This document shows, piece by piece, positions 51,821 through 60,800 of a stretch of DNA of 64,000 nt; within the stretch, counting starts at the first letter, position 1, and every line of letters starts with the position of its first letter. The translations under genes were made by a program, and so were the position numbers. This stretch comes from Gemmatimonadaceae bacterium (GTDB lineage: Bacteria > Gemmatimonadota > Gemmatimonadetes > Gemmatimonadales > Gemmatimonadaceae): positions 124,001 through 188,000 of the forward strand of contig DASQFN010000106.1 in assembly GCA_035633115.1 (NCBI GenBank), read 5' to 3'. A model generated the notes under the pieces. That model was not told the origin of the DNA, searched no databases, and saw only the letters and a program-made list of their open reading frames with translations.

Positions 51821-53296
51821 TTAACGCTTCTTGGCCTTGCTCTTCGCCGACGCGCCCCGTGCGCGCGAACTGCCTGCCGCCGCTGGCGCCTGCGCGCTCG
51901 CGGTTCCACCCGTACTGTCGTGGTGCGCGCCGTTCGTGCGGATCAGCGACGCAATCTCCGCCCGCACATCCTCCGGCGAGATACCCACTATTTTCGCCGT
52001 CCGGCTCGCGTCGCCGCTGGTTGACGCAAAGGTTCGAAGCACGAGCTGTTTCTTCGTGTCGGCGAGCGAAGCGCCCTCGGGCACCGTCATCGGCGCAGTT
52101 CCCTCGGCCGCAACTCGAAGATGCCGGGGCATGATGTCCACGGCCTCGATCCGGTCTGACCGCGTCATGATGACGGCACGCTCGACGGCGTTTTTCAGCT
52201 CGCGCACGTTGCCCGGCCAGTTATGCGATAGAATCCATTGCCAGGCAGCCTCGTCGAACCCGGTGATCTTCTTGCCGTTCTGCTGGGAAAAACGTCCCAG
52301 AAACTCGTTGGCGAGCAGCTTGATGTCGCCGGCGCGATCGCGAAGCGGCGGCAGGAAGATCTCCACCACGGCCAGTCGATAGTAGAGATCATCGCGCAGC
52401 TCGTTCTCGGCGAGCGCTTCCTGAAGATCGCGGTTCGTTGCGGCGACGATGCGAATGTCGACGGTGATCTCCTTCTTGCCGCCCAATCGCCGAATGGTTC
52501 TGCTCTCGATCGCGCGAAGCAGCTTCACCTGAATATCCGGGGGCATCTCGGCGACTTCGTCGAGGAAAATCGTTCCTCCGTCAGCCATCTCGAAGGCGCC
52601 CGCCTTTTCGTTGGTCGACCCGGTGAACGCGCCCTTCTCGTGCCCGAAGAGCTCGTTCTCCAGGATGTCCTTTGGCAGCGCAGCGCAGTTGAGGGCGAAG
52701 AATGGTCCCTTGGCGCGATCGCTCTTCGTATGAAGCGCCCGCGCAACGAGCTCTTTTCCGGTTCCGGATTCGCCGAGAATCAGCACGCTCGCGGATGAAG
52801 GCGCGACTGCATCGATAATCTGGTAGACGGCGCGCATTTCCTCGGACTGCCCACTCAGCTCACCGTAATGCGTGAGTCCCTCGAGCTTCGATGAGAGCTC
52901 GCGGTTTCTCTGCTGGACCGTGAACTTCTCGAGCGCCTTCGGTATCAGTGCCTTGAGACGATTGAGCTTGTCGGCGTTGAGAGGCTTCTCGATGTAGTCA
53001 TAGGCACCCTCTCGCATCGCCTGCACGGCGGAGTCGACGGTGCCCTGCCCCGTCACAATTATGCATTCGGTAGGGATGCCCAGCCGCTGGAGCTCCTTGA
53101 GGAGTGCCAACCCATCGAGCTTAGGCATCATCAAATCCGCCAGCACGAGGCCGAAGCTGTCGGCGCCCAGATAGTCGAGTGCTTTTTTCCCGTCCTGCGC
53201 AACGACGACTTCGTAACCTTCGTCGGACAGTACCGCGCTGAGCCCTTTGGTGATCGACAGCTCGTCGTCCGCAATGAGAATCTTCGGAGAATTCAT
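51821..53296 (-). CDS. NtrC-family sigma-54-dependent response regulator
   Basis: 491 residues. Receiver (1-120): ILIADDE, LVLADLMMPKLDG with the phosphorylatable Asp, and IEKPL. AAA+ domain (about 145-385): Walker A GESGTGKELVARALH, sigma-54 loop GAFTGS, TIFLDEVAEMPPDIQ, WPGNVRELKNAVERA. The C-terminal part (430-465) retains only a weak HTH (SGDASRTAKIVGISPEDVRA) followed by an Ala/Ser/Lys-rich tail of 30 residues, so DNA binding may be unusual. ATG overlaps the stop of the DHp-like gene (ATGA), marking that protein as its likely phosphodonor. Confidence 0.9.
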   Translation of the reverse strand: MNSPKILIADDELSITKGLSAVLSDEGYEVVVAQDGKKALDYLGADSFGLVLADLMMPKLDGLALLKELQRLGIPTECIIVTGQGTVDSAVQAMREGAYDYIEKPLNADKLNRLKALIPKALEKFTVQQRNRELSSKLEGLTHYGELSGQSEEMRAVYQIIDAVAPSSASVLILGESGTGKELVARALHTKSDRAKGPFFALNCAALPKDILENELFGHEKGAFTGSTNEKAGAFEMADGGTIFLDEVAEMPPDIQVKLLRAIESRTIRRLGGKKEITVDIRIVAATNRDLQEALAENELRDDLYYRLAVVEIFLPPLRDRAGDIKLLANEFLGRFSQQNGKKITGFDEAAWQWILSHNWPGNVRELKNAVERAVIMTRSDRIEAVDIMPRHLRVAAEGTAPMTVPEGASLADTKKQLVLRTFASTSGDASRTAKIVGISPEDVRAEIASLIRTNGAHHDSTGGTASAQAPAAAGSSRARGASAKSKAKKR

Positions 53297-53760
53297 TCGT
53301 GTTTTTTGTTTGCTGCGCTGCTTGGTTCAGGGAAGCTTAATATAACCGTCTCAGCGTCAGACGTTTCCGCGGAAAAGCCGACCGCCATGCCGAGCACCGT
53401 CAATGACGGAAGGACGCGTTCTGCAATGCCTGGCTCGAGCTCGAACCGAAGCGTTTCGGGCGAAGTTGACACAGCGGAGCATCGCAGCCTGCCGCCGGCG
53501 TCGATGGCACCGACGATCAGCGAGAGGAGCGCACCGACACCCTCGGTCATTCGCACCGAGGCCTCGCCCTGAGCGGCTGCACTCTCCGCGAATGCAAGCA
53601 CGTCTTCATTGTTACCCGAGCGCGCCAGACGACTTCGCACGACCTCGACATTTACCACCAGACCGTTCAGAGCGTTCCGCGACTCGTGTACAGAGCGTCG
53701 CGCGATAGTCCGAAGCTGCGGGCCGCAGTCCGATGCGGCGCGCGGACCGAGGTCAGTCAC
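53293..53760 (-). CDS. DHp-like putative histidine phosphotransfer protein
   Basis: 155 residues. The N-terminal half resembles the dimerisation/phosphoacceptor helix of histidine kinases: RTIARRSVHESRNALNGLVV, where HESRN corresponds to H-E-x-x-N. The C-terminal half (about 95-145) has strand/helix alternation (TLRFELEPGIAERVLPSLTV, ETVILSFPEP) but no N, G1, F or G2 box of an ATPase. It therefore looks like a Spo0B/ChpT-style phosphotransferase or a degenerate kinase, not an active kinase. The GTG start overlaps the aldolase stop by eight bases, and the stop overlaps the response regulator start. Confidence 0.65.
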   Translation of the reverse strand: MTDLGPRAASDCGPQLRTIARRSVHESRNALNGLVVNVEVVRSRLARSGNNEDVLAFAESAAAQGEASVRMTEGVGALLSLIVGAIDAGGRLRCSAVSTSPETLRFELEPGIAERVLPSLTVLGMAVGFSAETSDAETVILSFPEPSSAANKKHE

Positions 53761-55162
53761 TTAGGTCGGCGTCGTCGGGCGCCGCCGCCACGACGGCGAT
53801 GTCCTCGTGGGGTTGCGGTTTGTGCTGGATCACGGGCGTCACGAATCGCGATACGATGTCCTTCGTGCCCCCTACTGCAAGCTGGGTGAAGAGAAACTCG
53901 AATTTGCGGTCGTAGGCTTCCGCCAGTGTTCGCTTCGCTTCCGCGGGCAAATCCCAGAAGCGTCTCTTGAACGGGCCAAGCGCCTTCTTTCGCGTCTTGT
54001 AGTAGAACTGCTCATCCGAATCGGCCGGTTTGCGCTCATCCTTGGCGTTCTCCCCGAGCCACGCGTAAATCTCGTCGCGCAGCTCGGCCGGCAGCTGATC
54101 GTACAGCATCGTCTGGAAATTCGTCGCCAGGTGAATCTCGGCTGTCTCCGTACGCGGGAAGTTGTGGAAAGCCGCGTCGGGCAGTGTCGAGGCCCCGTGC
54201 TGCACCGCTCCGGCCAGTCCGTAGCGTTCGCGGGCGACAGTCGACAGAAGCTCGAGGGTGCCGAAATCGATCTGCACGTCGGCGATCGTGCCGTCGGCGA
54301 GCACGACTCCCCCGTGGGTCGTTCCCGACTGCACGCTGATCTTGGACAGGCCTGGCGCATGCGGCGCAAGCTTCTTCAGCGTGCGGTTGAAACCGTCCAT
54401 GTACGCGTGGAGCTCCTCGACCGTGCTGTTCTCGGTTCCCACTTCCCCAATCTCGCCGCCGAGCGAGATCGTCATTCCTTCCGGCTGCAGGTCGCGGATG
54501 AAAGTGGCGATGTCGGCCGCCTGCTCGTAGTTCGTTTTCTGCTGCTGGTCGAGATCGGGCTTCGAGAGGTCTACGAGCGTGGAAGTATCGATGTCGATGT
54601 TGTAGAACCCAGCCGCGACAGCCTCCTGCGCAAGCTGCTTCACTGCGTTCACTTCGCCGCCCGGATCCGTCGCGAACTTCTTGACGCTTACCTGAAAGTG
54701 GTCGCCCTGAATGAAGACCGGTCCGCGAAATCCTTCGCGAAGTGCCGCCGCCAGAATCACCGCGACGTACTCTGGCGGCCTTTGCCCGGTGTACGCGATC
54801 TCCGAACGGGCGATCTCACAGATGAATGCTCCCGCCTGGAGCTTGTTGGCAGTGCGGAAGATCGAGCGAGCTGTGTCGTAGCTCATGCCGCGGACGTTGA
54901 TTGCGGGAACAGTGAATCCGCCCGCTTCGCCGCGGCCGCGCGCGATGTACAAATCGTGAATCGACGAGGGGACTACGCCGACGCTCTGGCCTATCTCCCA
55001 GATCAGCCAGCGGGCGTTGTCGCGGCTGTCCTGGTCGCCGAACACCGCGGCATAGGCAAGGCGGTCCATCGCCGGGGATGCGATCGCGGATTCATCGTCG
55101 ATCGAGATCGTGCCGTCGGTGACTGTCACCGCTCCATCCATTATCTGAATCTGTTCAATCAT
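53753..55162 (-). CDS. Class II fructose-bisphosphate aldolase (long form)
   Basis: 469 residues, longer than the usual 300-360. Recognisable elements: FTVPAINVRGMSYDTARSIF, the His-containing FIQGDHFQVS, NIDIDTSTLVDLSKP, the Glu motif SLGGEIGEVGTENS, SGTTHGGVVLADGT and the Zn/phosphate-binding VQHGASTLPD. An N-terminal extension of about 85 residues and a C-terminal domain (365-469) distinguish the long form. It interconverts fructose-1,6-bisphosphate and triose phosphates. It sits downstream of pgi (42 bases) in the glycolytic block. Confidence 0.85.
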   Translation of the reverse strand: MIEQIQIMDGAVTVTDGTISIDDESAIASPAMDRLAYAAVFGDQDSRDNARWLIWEIGQSVGVVPSSIHDLYIARGRGEAGGFTVPAINVRGMSYDTARSIFRTANKLQAGAFICEIARSEIAYTGQRPPEYVAVILAAALREGFRGPVFIQGDHFQVSVKKFATDPGGEVNAVKQLAQEAVAAGFYNIDIDTSTLVDLSKPDLDQQQKTNYEQAADIATFIRDLQPEGMTISLGGEIGEVGTENSTVEELHAYMDGFNRTLKKLAPHAPGLSKISVQSGTTHGGVVLADGTIADVQIDFGTLELLSTVARERYGLAGAVQHGASTLPDAAFHNFPRTETAEIHLATNFQTMLYDQLPAELRDEIYAWLGENAKDERKPADSDEQFYYKTRKKALGPFKRRFWDLPAEAKRTLAEAYDRKFEFLFTQLAVGGTKDIVSRFVTPVIQHKPQPHEDIAVVAAAPDDADLSD

Positions 55163-55204
55163 CGTGTCGGAAAGTTGACGTGAAATGCCGCCGGTGCAAA
55201 GGCC

Positions 55205-56584
55205 TCAAACGCTCCATCGCGGATCGGGCTTGGGTAATGACTCCCATTCTCTTTTCGCCGCATCAGCTCCCGGGCGTCCGAGCAGCGCGTAGGCGAACTG
55301 CTTGCCCAGCTCCACGCCGGGCTGATTGAATGCATCGATGCCATAAAGCTCACCCGCGAATGCGGTCGCCACCTCGAAGAGCATCATGAGCCCGCCGACA
55401 TGATGTGCATCGACCTTGTCCACATGAATCGTGAGGTTTGGGCGTCCCCGTTTAGCCAGCGCGCCCGCCGTTGCCCTCTGCTCGACGTCGATCAGCTCGC
55501 CAAGAGAGTGTCCGCCAAGATATCCGAGCTCCTTCACGTCTGCGAAGGTCCTTGGGATTTCGAGATCGACGGCGCGATCCGCGACAGTGATGAAAGTCAC
55601 TGTCTTGTTTTTTGGACCTTCCATGAAGAGCTGAACCTGACTGTGCTGGTCGGTGGCTCCAAGGGCAGCAAGCGGCGTGGAGCCGACCGAGCCGCCGCTG
55701 GAGGTATGCTTGCCCAGGCTCTCCGCCCACAGCTGTACGAACCACGCCGCAAAGTCGCGCAACGGATCCGAGTAAGGCATGAGGACGCTGATCGCCTTGC
55801 CGTGGCGCGTGTCGGAAAGCCATTGCAGCACAGCGTAAATCCCTGCGGGATTTCGCATGAGCTCTACGGCGGCGCAGCGGTCAGCCATCTCTTTCGCGCC
55901 GGCCAGAAGCGCTGAGATGTCGATTCCAATGAGAGCCGCTGGGAGCGTTCCCACGGGAGTGAGGACGCTGAAGCGCCCTCCCACGTTTGCCGGAATGTCG
56001 AGTGCCGGAATCCCGCGCTGTGCTGCCAGCGGCCGAAGCGCGCCCTGCGCCGGATCGGTGACGAACACGAAGTGCCCGGCCGGCGGCAGTCCAGCTTGTG
56101 TGATCCGATCGTCGACGATCATGTATTGCGACATGGTCTCGGCCGTGCCGCCCGACTTGGACGTGACGATGAACAGCGTACGCGAGAGATCGAGCCGCTC
56201 GAGTAGAGCCGCAATCGTCTCAGGGTCCACATTGTCCAGCACCTGGAGCCGTGGAAAGCCACCGCGAGCTTCCGTGGAGAGCATGTTCCAGCCGCTTGGA
56301 CGAAGCGCAGTTCTAAGCGCGATCGGCCCCAGCGCGGAGCCGCCGATTCCGAGGATGACGACGTCGTCATAGCGTCCCCGCGCGCGCTCCGCGAACTCGA
56401 GCGGCTGATCTCGAAGGGCGCTGTCGGTCGCGATATCTACGAAGCCCACTGTTCCTGAGGAGCGGAGACGCGCGAAACCAGTGTATGCGTCGGCAAAGTG
56501 CGCAGCGCTTTCCTGCCACTCGCTCTCTGGAATTCCGCCAACAGCCTCGCCGATCATGTTCGAGTACTCGATGCGAATCGTCAT
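55205..56584 (-). CDS. pgi: Glucose-6-phosphate isomerase
   Basis: 459 residues. Sugar-phosphate binding motifs: GIGGSALGPIALRTAL, VTSKSGGTAETMSQY, GGRFSVLTPVGTLPAAL and the catalytic-lysine end ALLGRPGADA. QLFMEGPKNKTVTFITV and STPLAALGATDQHSQVQLF mark the large domain. It converts glucose-6-phosphate to fructose-6-phosphate. It lies six bases after the MBL-fold gene. Confidence 0.95.
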   Translation of the reverse strand: MTIRIEYSNMIGEAVGGIPESEWQESAAHFADAYTGFARLRSSGTVGFVDIATDSALRDQPLEFAERARGRYDDVVILGIGGSALGPIALRTALRPSGWNMLSTEARGGFPRLQVLDNVDPETIAALLERLDLSRTLFIVTSKSGGTAETMSQYMIVDDRITQAGLPPAGHFVFVTDPAQGALRPLAAQRGIPALDIPANVGGRFSVLTPVGTLPAALIGIDISALLAGAKEMADRCAAVELMRNPAGIYAVLQWLSDTRHGKAISVLMPYSDPLRDFAAWFVQLWAESLGKHTSSGGSVGSTPLAALGATDQHSQVQLFMEGPKNKTVTFITVADRAVDLEIPRTFADVKELGYLGGHSLGELIDVEQRATAGALAKRGRPNLTIHVDKVDAHHVGGLMMLFEVATAFAGELYGIDAFNQPGVELGKQFAYALLGRPGADAAKREWESLPKPDPRWSV

Positions 56585-56589
56585 ATCTC

Positions 56590-57369
56590 TCAGTCGATGC
56601 GTACAGTCAGACCGTCGAAGGCCGGCGTGATTCCTCGGGGAAGCTCGGCCTCCAGATCGGCGTGGAAGTTGTCATGTGTGAGGTGGGTGAGGTAGGTGCG
56701 CTCGGCGCCGATACTCTTCGCCGCTTCCACCGCTTCAGGTATGCTCAGGTGCGTCGGATGACCCGTGCGGAAAAGCGCATTGATCACGAGCACGCGCGCG
56801 CCCGTGAAGACAGCGATGGCGTCCGATGGGATCGCCTTTGCGTCCGTGACGTACGCGAGCGGGCCGATGCGATATCCGAAAACGGGAACCGGTCCATGCG
56901 GAAGGGCGACCGGTACGACGTCGACGTCGGCGATTCTCACGCGCTCGCGGTCGGCGAGCGGAATGGCCCGCCCCTCTGGCTTCGACGTTCCGGGAAGCGC
57001 GCGCACGCTCTCATCGAAAATGTAGGCGAAGCGGCGTGCGAGCCGCGCCAGTGAATCCGCGGGACCATACATGTCGAGTGGTGCATCACGGCGATTGGAG
57101 ATCGAGCGAATGTCGTCGAGGCCATGCGTGTGGTCTGCGTGATCGTGCGTGAACAGCACGGCGTCGACACGATCGATGCCGGCAGTGATGAGCTGCATTC
57201 GCAGCTCGGGGGGCGTGTCCAGCAGTAGTCGCGCTCCCTGATCGGTCTCCACCACTGCACCGACTCTGCTGCGCTTGTCACGCGGATCGGGCGAATGGCA
57301 GACAGGACACCGGCATCCGATCTGTGGCACGCCGAAGCTCGTTCCCGTGCCGAGAAAGGTCAGCTTCAT
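56590..57369 (-). CDS. MBL-fold metal-dependent hydrolase (PhnP-like)
   Basis: 259 residues. KLTFLGTGTSFGVPQIGC with CRCPVCHSPDPRDKRSR gives the cysteine-rich N-terminus seen in PhnP-like phosphodiesterases. The metal motif is FTHDHADHTHGLDD; later ligands are ALPHGPV, YVTDAKAIP and LTHLTHDNFHAD. PhnP hydrolyses cyclic ribose phosphates; other members act on lipoyl or cyclic nucleotide substrates. No phn genes are near, so the substrate is open. It lies between pyk and pgi, in their operon. Confidence 0.88.
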   Translation of the reverse strand: MKLTFLGTGTSFGVPQIGCRCPVCHSPDPRDKRSRVGAVVETDQGARLLLDTPPELRMQLITAGIDRVDAVLFTHDHADHTHGLDDIRSISNRRDAPLDMYGPADSLARLARRFAYIFDESVRALPGTSKPEGRAIPLADRERVRIADVDVVPVALPHGPVPVFGYRIGPLAYVTDAKAIPSDAIAVFTGARVLVINALFRTGHPTHLSIPEAVEAAKSIGAERTYLTHLTHDNFHADLEAELPRGITPAFDGLTVRID

Positions 57370-57382
57370 CCGGACTTCCGGC

Positions 57383-58804
57383 TCAGATTGTCTCGACCTT
57401 GAGCAGGTTCGTAGTGCCCGGCATGTCGAACGGAACTCCGGCAGTGACGATGATGCGATCGCCCGGCGTGGCGAGCTGCCGCTCGACCACAGCCTGCTTC
57501 GCCCGCTGCATCATCTCGTCGTAGCTGTCGCAGTGGGGCACGAGCACCGGGATCACGCCCCACACGAGTGAAAGCTGGCGATACGTGCGCGCCTGATCCG
57601 TCAGCACAAGAATCGAAACGCCGGGCCGATGTGACGCGACCACGCGCGCCGAGAAACCGCTCTTGGTGAAAACCACTACGAGTGGCGCTCCCAGCATATC
57701 GACGGCCGCGGACGTTGCAGCCGCGATCGCGACTTCCGTCGGAACGACGTCCACAGCGGTGCTGGGCTGGGCACGAGCGCGAGTCTTTGGAGGAGGATGC
57801 TTCTCCACCTCCGCGATGATTCTCGTCATCGCTTCCACGGCCAGCCGCGGATAAGCGCCTGCCGCAGTCTCCGCCGAGAGCATCACCGCGTCGGTACCGT
57901 CGAGTATCGCGTTGGCGACGTCGCTCGCTTCCGCGCGAGTGGGTCGCGGGTGCTCCACCATCGACTCGAGCATTTGCGTTGCCGTGATGACCGGCCGGCC
58001 CATCCGGTTTGCCAGGCTGATGATCCGCTTCTGAGCGCCGGGAACCTCCTCGAACGGCAGCTCCACGCCGAGATCCCCGCGAGCGACCATGACCCCGTCG
58101 GCTGTCTGAAGGATGCTCTCGATGTTCGCCAGCGCGACATCCTTCTCGATTTTCGCAATTATCAGCAGCTCCTTCGGCACCATCGCGCGAAGCTCATCGA
58201 TGTCCCGCGCGCGACGCACGAAGCTCAGCGCCAGATAGTCGAGTGACTGGTCGATGGCAAATCGGATATCAGCTTCGTCCTTTTCGGTGATGGATGGGGC
58301 TGACACCTGCACGCCGGGCAGGTTGAGACCCTTGTGCGCGTTGATCTCACCCGGATGCAGCACCCGCGCGCGCACCTTGGGAGGTGTGACCTCCATCGCC
58401 ATGAGCTCGATGAGGCCGTCGTCGATGAGGATCCGGTCACCGACGTGGACGTCGGTAGCCAGGAGATCGTACGTGATCGGGATCTCGCCGGCGGAAGTCT
58501 CCTGACCTTCCGGAACGAGAACGACATCCTGGCCTTGAGTCACCGTTCGCGGAGCAGTGAGGTCTCCCACGCGAATTCGCGGCCCCTGCAGATCGCCGAT
58601 GATCGCGACCGGCACCTCCATCGACTTGGCCAGGCGTCGGACCATCGCGATCATGTCGGCGTGCTGATCATGCGTGGCGTGCGAAAAATTGAGGCGGGCC
58701 ACGTTCATGCCCGCCTCGATCAGCCCCTGCACCGTCTCCTCGGTCGAGCTCGCCGGCCCGAGCGTGCAGACGATCTTCGTGCGCGGTATGTAGACGGCAG
58801 TCAC
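57383..58804 (-). CDS. pyk: Pyruvate kinase
   Basis: 473 residues. TKIVCTLGPASSTEETVQGL opens the barrel; GMNVARLNFSHATHDQHADM holds the phosphate-binding Arg/Asn; IIAKIEKDVALANIESILQT the catalytic Lys and Glu; GVMVARGDLGVELPFEEVPG the metal site; AVMLSAETAAGAYP follows. The C-terminal allosteric domain is present. It makes pyruvate and ATP from phosphoenolpyruvate. GTG start overlaps the transaldolase stop (GTGA). Confidence 0.96.
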   Translation of the reverse strand: MTAVYIPRTKIVCTLGPASSTEETVQGLIEAGMNVARLNFSHATHDQHADMIAMVRRLAKSMEVPVAIIGDLQGPRIRVGDLTAPRTVTQGQDVVLVPEGQETSAGEIPITYDLLATDVHVGDRILIDDGLIELMAMEVTPPKVRARVLHPGEINAHKGLNLPGVQVSAPSITEKDEADIRFAIDQSLDYLALSFVRRARDIDELRAMVPKELLIIAKIEKDVALANIESILQTADGVMVARGDLGVELPFEEVPGAQKRIISLANRMGRPVITATQMLESMVEHPRPTRAEASDVANAILDGTDAVMLSAETAAGAYPRLAVEAMTRIIAEVEKHPPPKTRARAQPSTAVDVVPTEVAIAAATSAAVDMLGAPLVVVFTKSGFSARVVASHRPGVSILVLTDQARTYRQLSLVWGVIPVLVPHCDSYDEMMQRAKQAVVERQLATPGDRIIVTAGVPFDMPGTTNLLKVETI

Positions 58805-59937
58805 TTCGAAGTCGGCACCAGCGCGCTCATTTTCCTTGCGATCCCCGCGGTGAGCGAATCGAACGACTTCTGGAAGCTCGCAAGACCTTCACGAAGCAGC
58901 GTATCGGTCACATCCTTCATCGAGATGCCGACGGCTTCGACCTCGCGCAGGAGACCTTCTGCTGCCCCCAGCCGCTTGTCGACACTGCGCTCGACGACTC
59001 CATGGTCGCGGAACGCGTCGATCAGCTTCGGCGGCATGGTGTTGACGGTGTTCGGTCCAATCAGATCCTCGACGTAGATGACGTCGCGATACTCCGGGTT
59101 TTTCACCCCTGTGCTTGCCCACAGCGGCTGCTGAACCCGCCCACCTTTCTCGGCCAGAGTCTTCCACCGCTCCTCGGCGAATCGCTCCGTGAAGAGACGA
59201 TAGGCAAGCTTGGCGTTGGCGATTGCGGCACGACCTTTCAACAGGCGCAAACGATCGGCATCGTCCGGCTTTGCGTTCTTGATCATCGCGTCGAGCCGCT
59301 TGTCCACTTCCGTGTCCACTCGGCTCACGAAGAAGCTGGCGACCGAAAAAATGCCGTCGATCGGCTCGCCCCGTCCTACCCGGTCCTCGAGGCCGAACAT
59401 GTAGGCATCGATCACACGCGCGTGAGCTTCGAGGGAAAAGAGGAGAGTGATGTTGACGTTGACTCCGCGGCCAATGAGCTCACGGACGGCAATCGCGCCT
59501 TGGTCGGTGCCCGGAATCTTGACCATCACGTTCGGCCGGTCGACAGTCTTCCACAGCCGGCAGGCTTCGTCGACGCTCGTACGGGAATCGTTGGCGACTC
59601 CGGGCGACACTTCGATCGACACGTAACCGTCGCCCCCGCGCGTCCTCTGGTAAACGCCGCCGAAGATGTCACAGGCGCGCTGGACGTCCGTGGTTTCCAC
59701 AAGCTCGAAAAGCTGCTCCGGCGTCAGACCAGGGTCGGCAGAGAGGAGCTGATCATCGTAGTCCGACCCTTCGGACAGTGCTTTCTCGAAGATTGTCGGG
59801 TTCGACGTCATGCCCGTCAGGGCGTCCTCACGGACGCGGCGCTCGAGGTCGCCGTTATGGAGCATCTTCCGGTCGATGTTATCGAGCCAGATTGACTGAC
59901 CGAGATCCTGGAGCTGCTGCAGGCGATTGTTCGACAT
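58801..59937 (-). CDS. tal: Transaldolase (long type)
   Basis: 378 residues from ATG 59937, which has AAGGAGG upstream. Family blocks: SIWLDNIDRKMLHNG, GMTSNPTIFEKALSEGSDYD, CDIFGGVYQRTRGGDGYVSI, NVMVKIPGTDQGAIAVRELI with the Schiff-base Lys, NINITLLFSLE-like VNVNITLLFSLEAHARVIDA and WASTGVKNPEYRDVIYVEDL. It transfers dihydroxyacetone units in the non-oxidative pentose-phosphate path. First gene of the carbon-metabolism block. Confidence 0.95.
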   Translation of the reverse strand: MSNNRLQQLQDLGQSIWLDNIDRKMLHNGDLERRVREDALTGMTSNPTIFEKALSEGSDYDDQLLSADPGLTPEQLFELVETTDVQRACDIFGGVYQRTRGGDGYVSIEVSPGVANDSRTSVDEACRLWKTVDRPNVMVKIPGTDQGAIAVRELIGRGVNVNITLLFSLEAHARVIDAYMFGLEDRVGRGEPIDGIFSVASFFVSRVDTEVDKRLDAMIKNAKPDDADRLRLLKGRAAIANAKLAYRLFTERFAEERWKTLAEKGGRVQQPLWASTGVKNPEYRDVIYVEDLIGPNTVNTMPPKLIDAFRDHGVVERSVDKRLGAAEGLLREVEAVGISMKDVTDTLLREGLASFQKSFDSLTAGIARKMSALVPTSK

Positions 59938-60000
59938 CGGCGCTTCCCTCCTTTCGGTCAATTTAGCGGAGGAGGCGGCGAGCCGCTTCGGCTCACTCCG

Positions 60001-60096
60001 ATGGCGGCGGCAGACCTGCGAGACCTCTCACCCCGAGATATGATCGACATCCAGTCGTTCATCTGGGTGCAGGGCTCAGATGAATACGAGGAATAA
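60001..60096 (+). pseudogene. Possible C-terminal fragment of an unidentified protein
   Basis: The plus strand reads MAAADLRDLSPRDMIDIQSF then IWVQGSDEYEE before TAA. This looks like a real protein tail and not random sequence; I associate it with a conserved C-terminus but cannot name the family. Upstream codons do not extend it into the transaldolase region. The 269-base gap 59938-60206 holds nothing else certain besides the msrB leader. Confidence 0.3.
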
Positions 60097-60206
60097 CGCG
60101 GCGAATTGCATCCAATGGACGCCTTCGGGAGTATTAGCAATGACGGGTATTCAATCCCTGTGACACGAGCCACCCCCGATTCCCGCGCACGTCCCGAGGC
60201 CCACGT

Positions 60207-60785
60207 ATGACACGCATTACGAATCGACTCGGATACATCGCTATCGCCGGCGCCATGATACTCTCGTTTGCACCGGTTACGTCTCTTGGGGCACAGAGCG
60301 GCGTCGCATCACTGACCGCTCGGCGCCCGCTCAAGAAGGGCGATCCAGAGCTCAAGAAGATCCTCACGCCGATTCAGTACGCGGTGACGCAGCGCGACGC
60401 GACCGAGACGCCGTTTCGCAACGAGTACTGGGACAATCACGAGCCGGGCATCTACGTCGATGTCGTATCCGGCGAGCCGCTGTTCAGCTCACTCGACAAG
60501 TACGAGTCGGGGACGGGTTGGCCGAGCTTCACGCGGCCGCTCGAGACAAAGAATATCCGAACGAAGACTGACCGCACTCTGTTCATGGAACGCATCGAGG
60601 TCCGCTCGGCAGGCGCGAACTCGCACCTCGGGCATCTCTTTGACGACGGTCCCGCACCGGCAGGTCTTCGCTATTGCATGAACTCGGCGGCGATGCGGTT
60701 CATCCCGGTGGCGCGGCTCGCGGCCGAGGGCTATGGCAAGTACCTGTCTCTGTTTCAGAAGCAGGTAAAAAAGGCTGGCAAGTAG
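60207..60785 (+). CDS. msrB: Exported peptide-methionine (R)-S-oxide reductase
   Basis: 192 residues. A signal segment ([20 protein letters not shown]) directs export. The MsrB domain (about 45-185) has [49 protein letters not shown] and the catalytic Cys in [13 protein letters not shown]. The zinc CxxC pairs of cytoplasmic MsrB are absent, as in many secreted forms. It repairs oxidised methionine in the periplasm. GAGG lies seven bases before the ATG. Confidence 0.93.
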   Translation: MTRITNRLGYIAIAGAMILSFAPVTSLGAQSGVASLTARRPLKKGDPELKKILTPIQYAVTQRDATETPFRNEYWDNHEPGIYVDVVSGEPLFSSLDKYESGTGWPSFTRPLETKNIRTKTDRTLFMERIEVRSAGANSHLGHLFDDGPAPAGLRYCMNSAAMRFIPVARLAAEGYGKYLSLFQKQVKKAGK

Positions 60786-60800
60786 GGGTGTTTGCGTCGT

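Noticed and set aside
53807-55183. 458-codon plus-strand frame opposite the class II aldolase
   Set aside because: Same reason: a GC-driven antisense frame without homology.
59958-60173. 71-codon minus-strand ORF upstream of transaldolase
   Set aside because: Its translation is Ser/Arg-rich and without pattern, while the opposite strand reads as a plausible protein tail.
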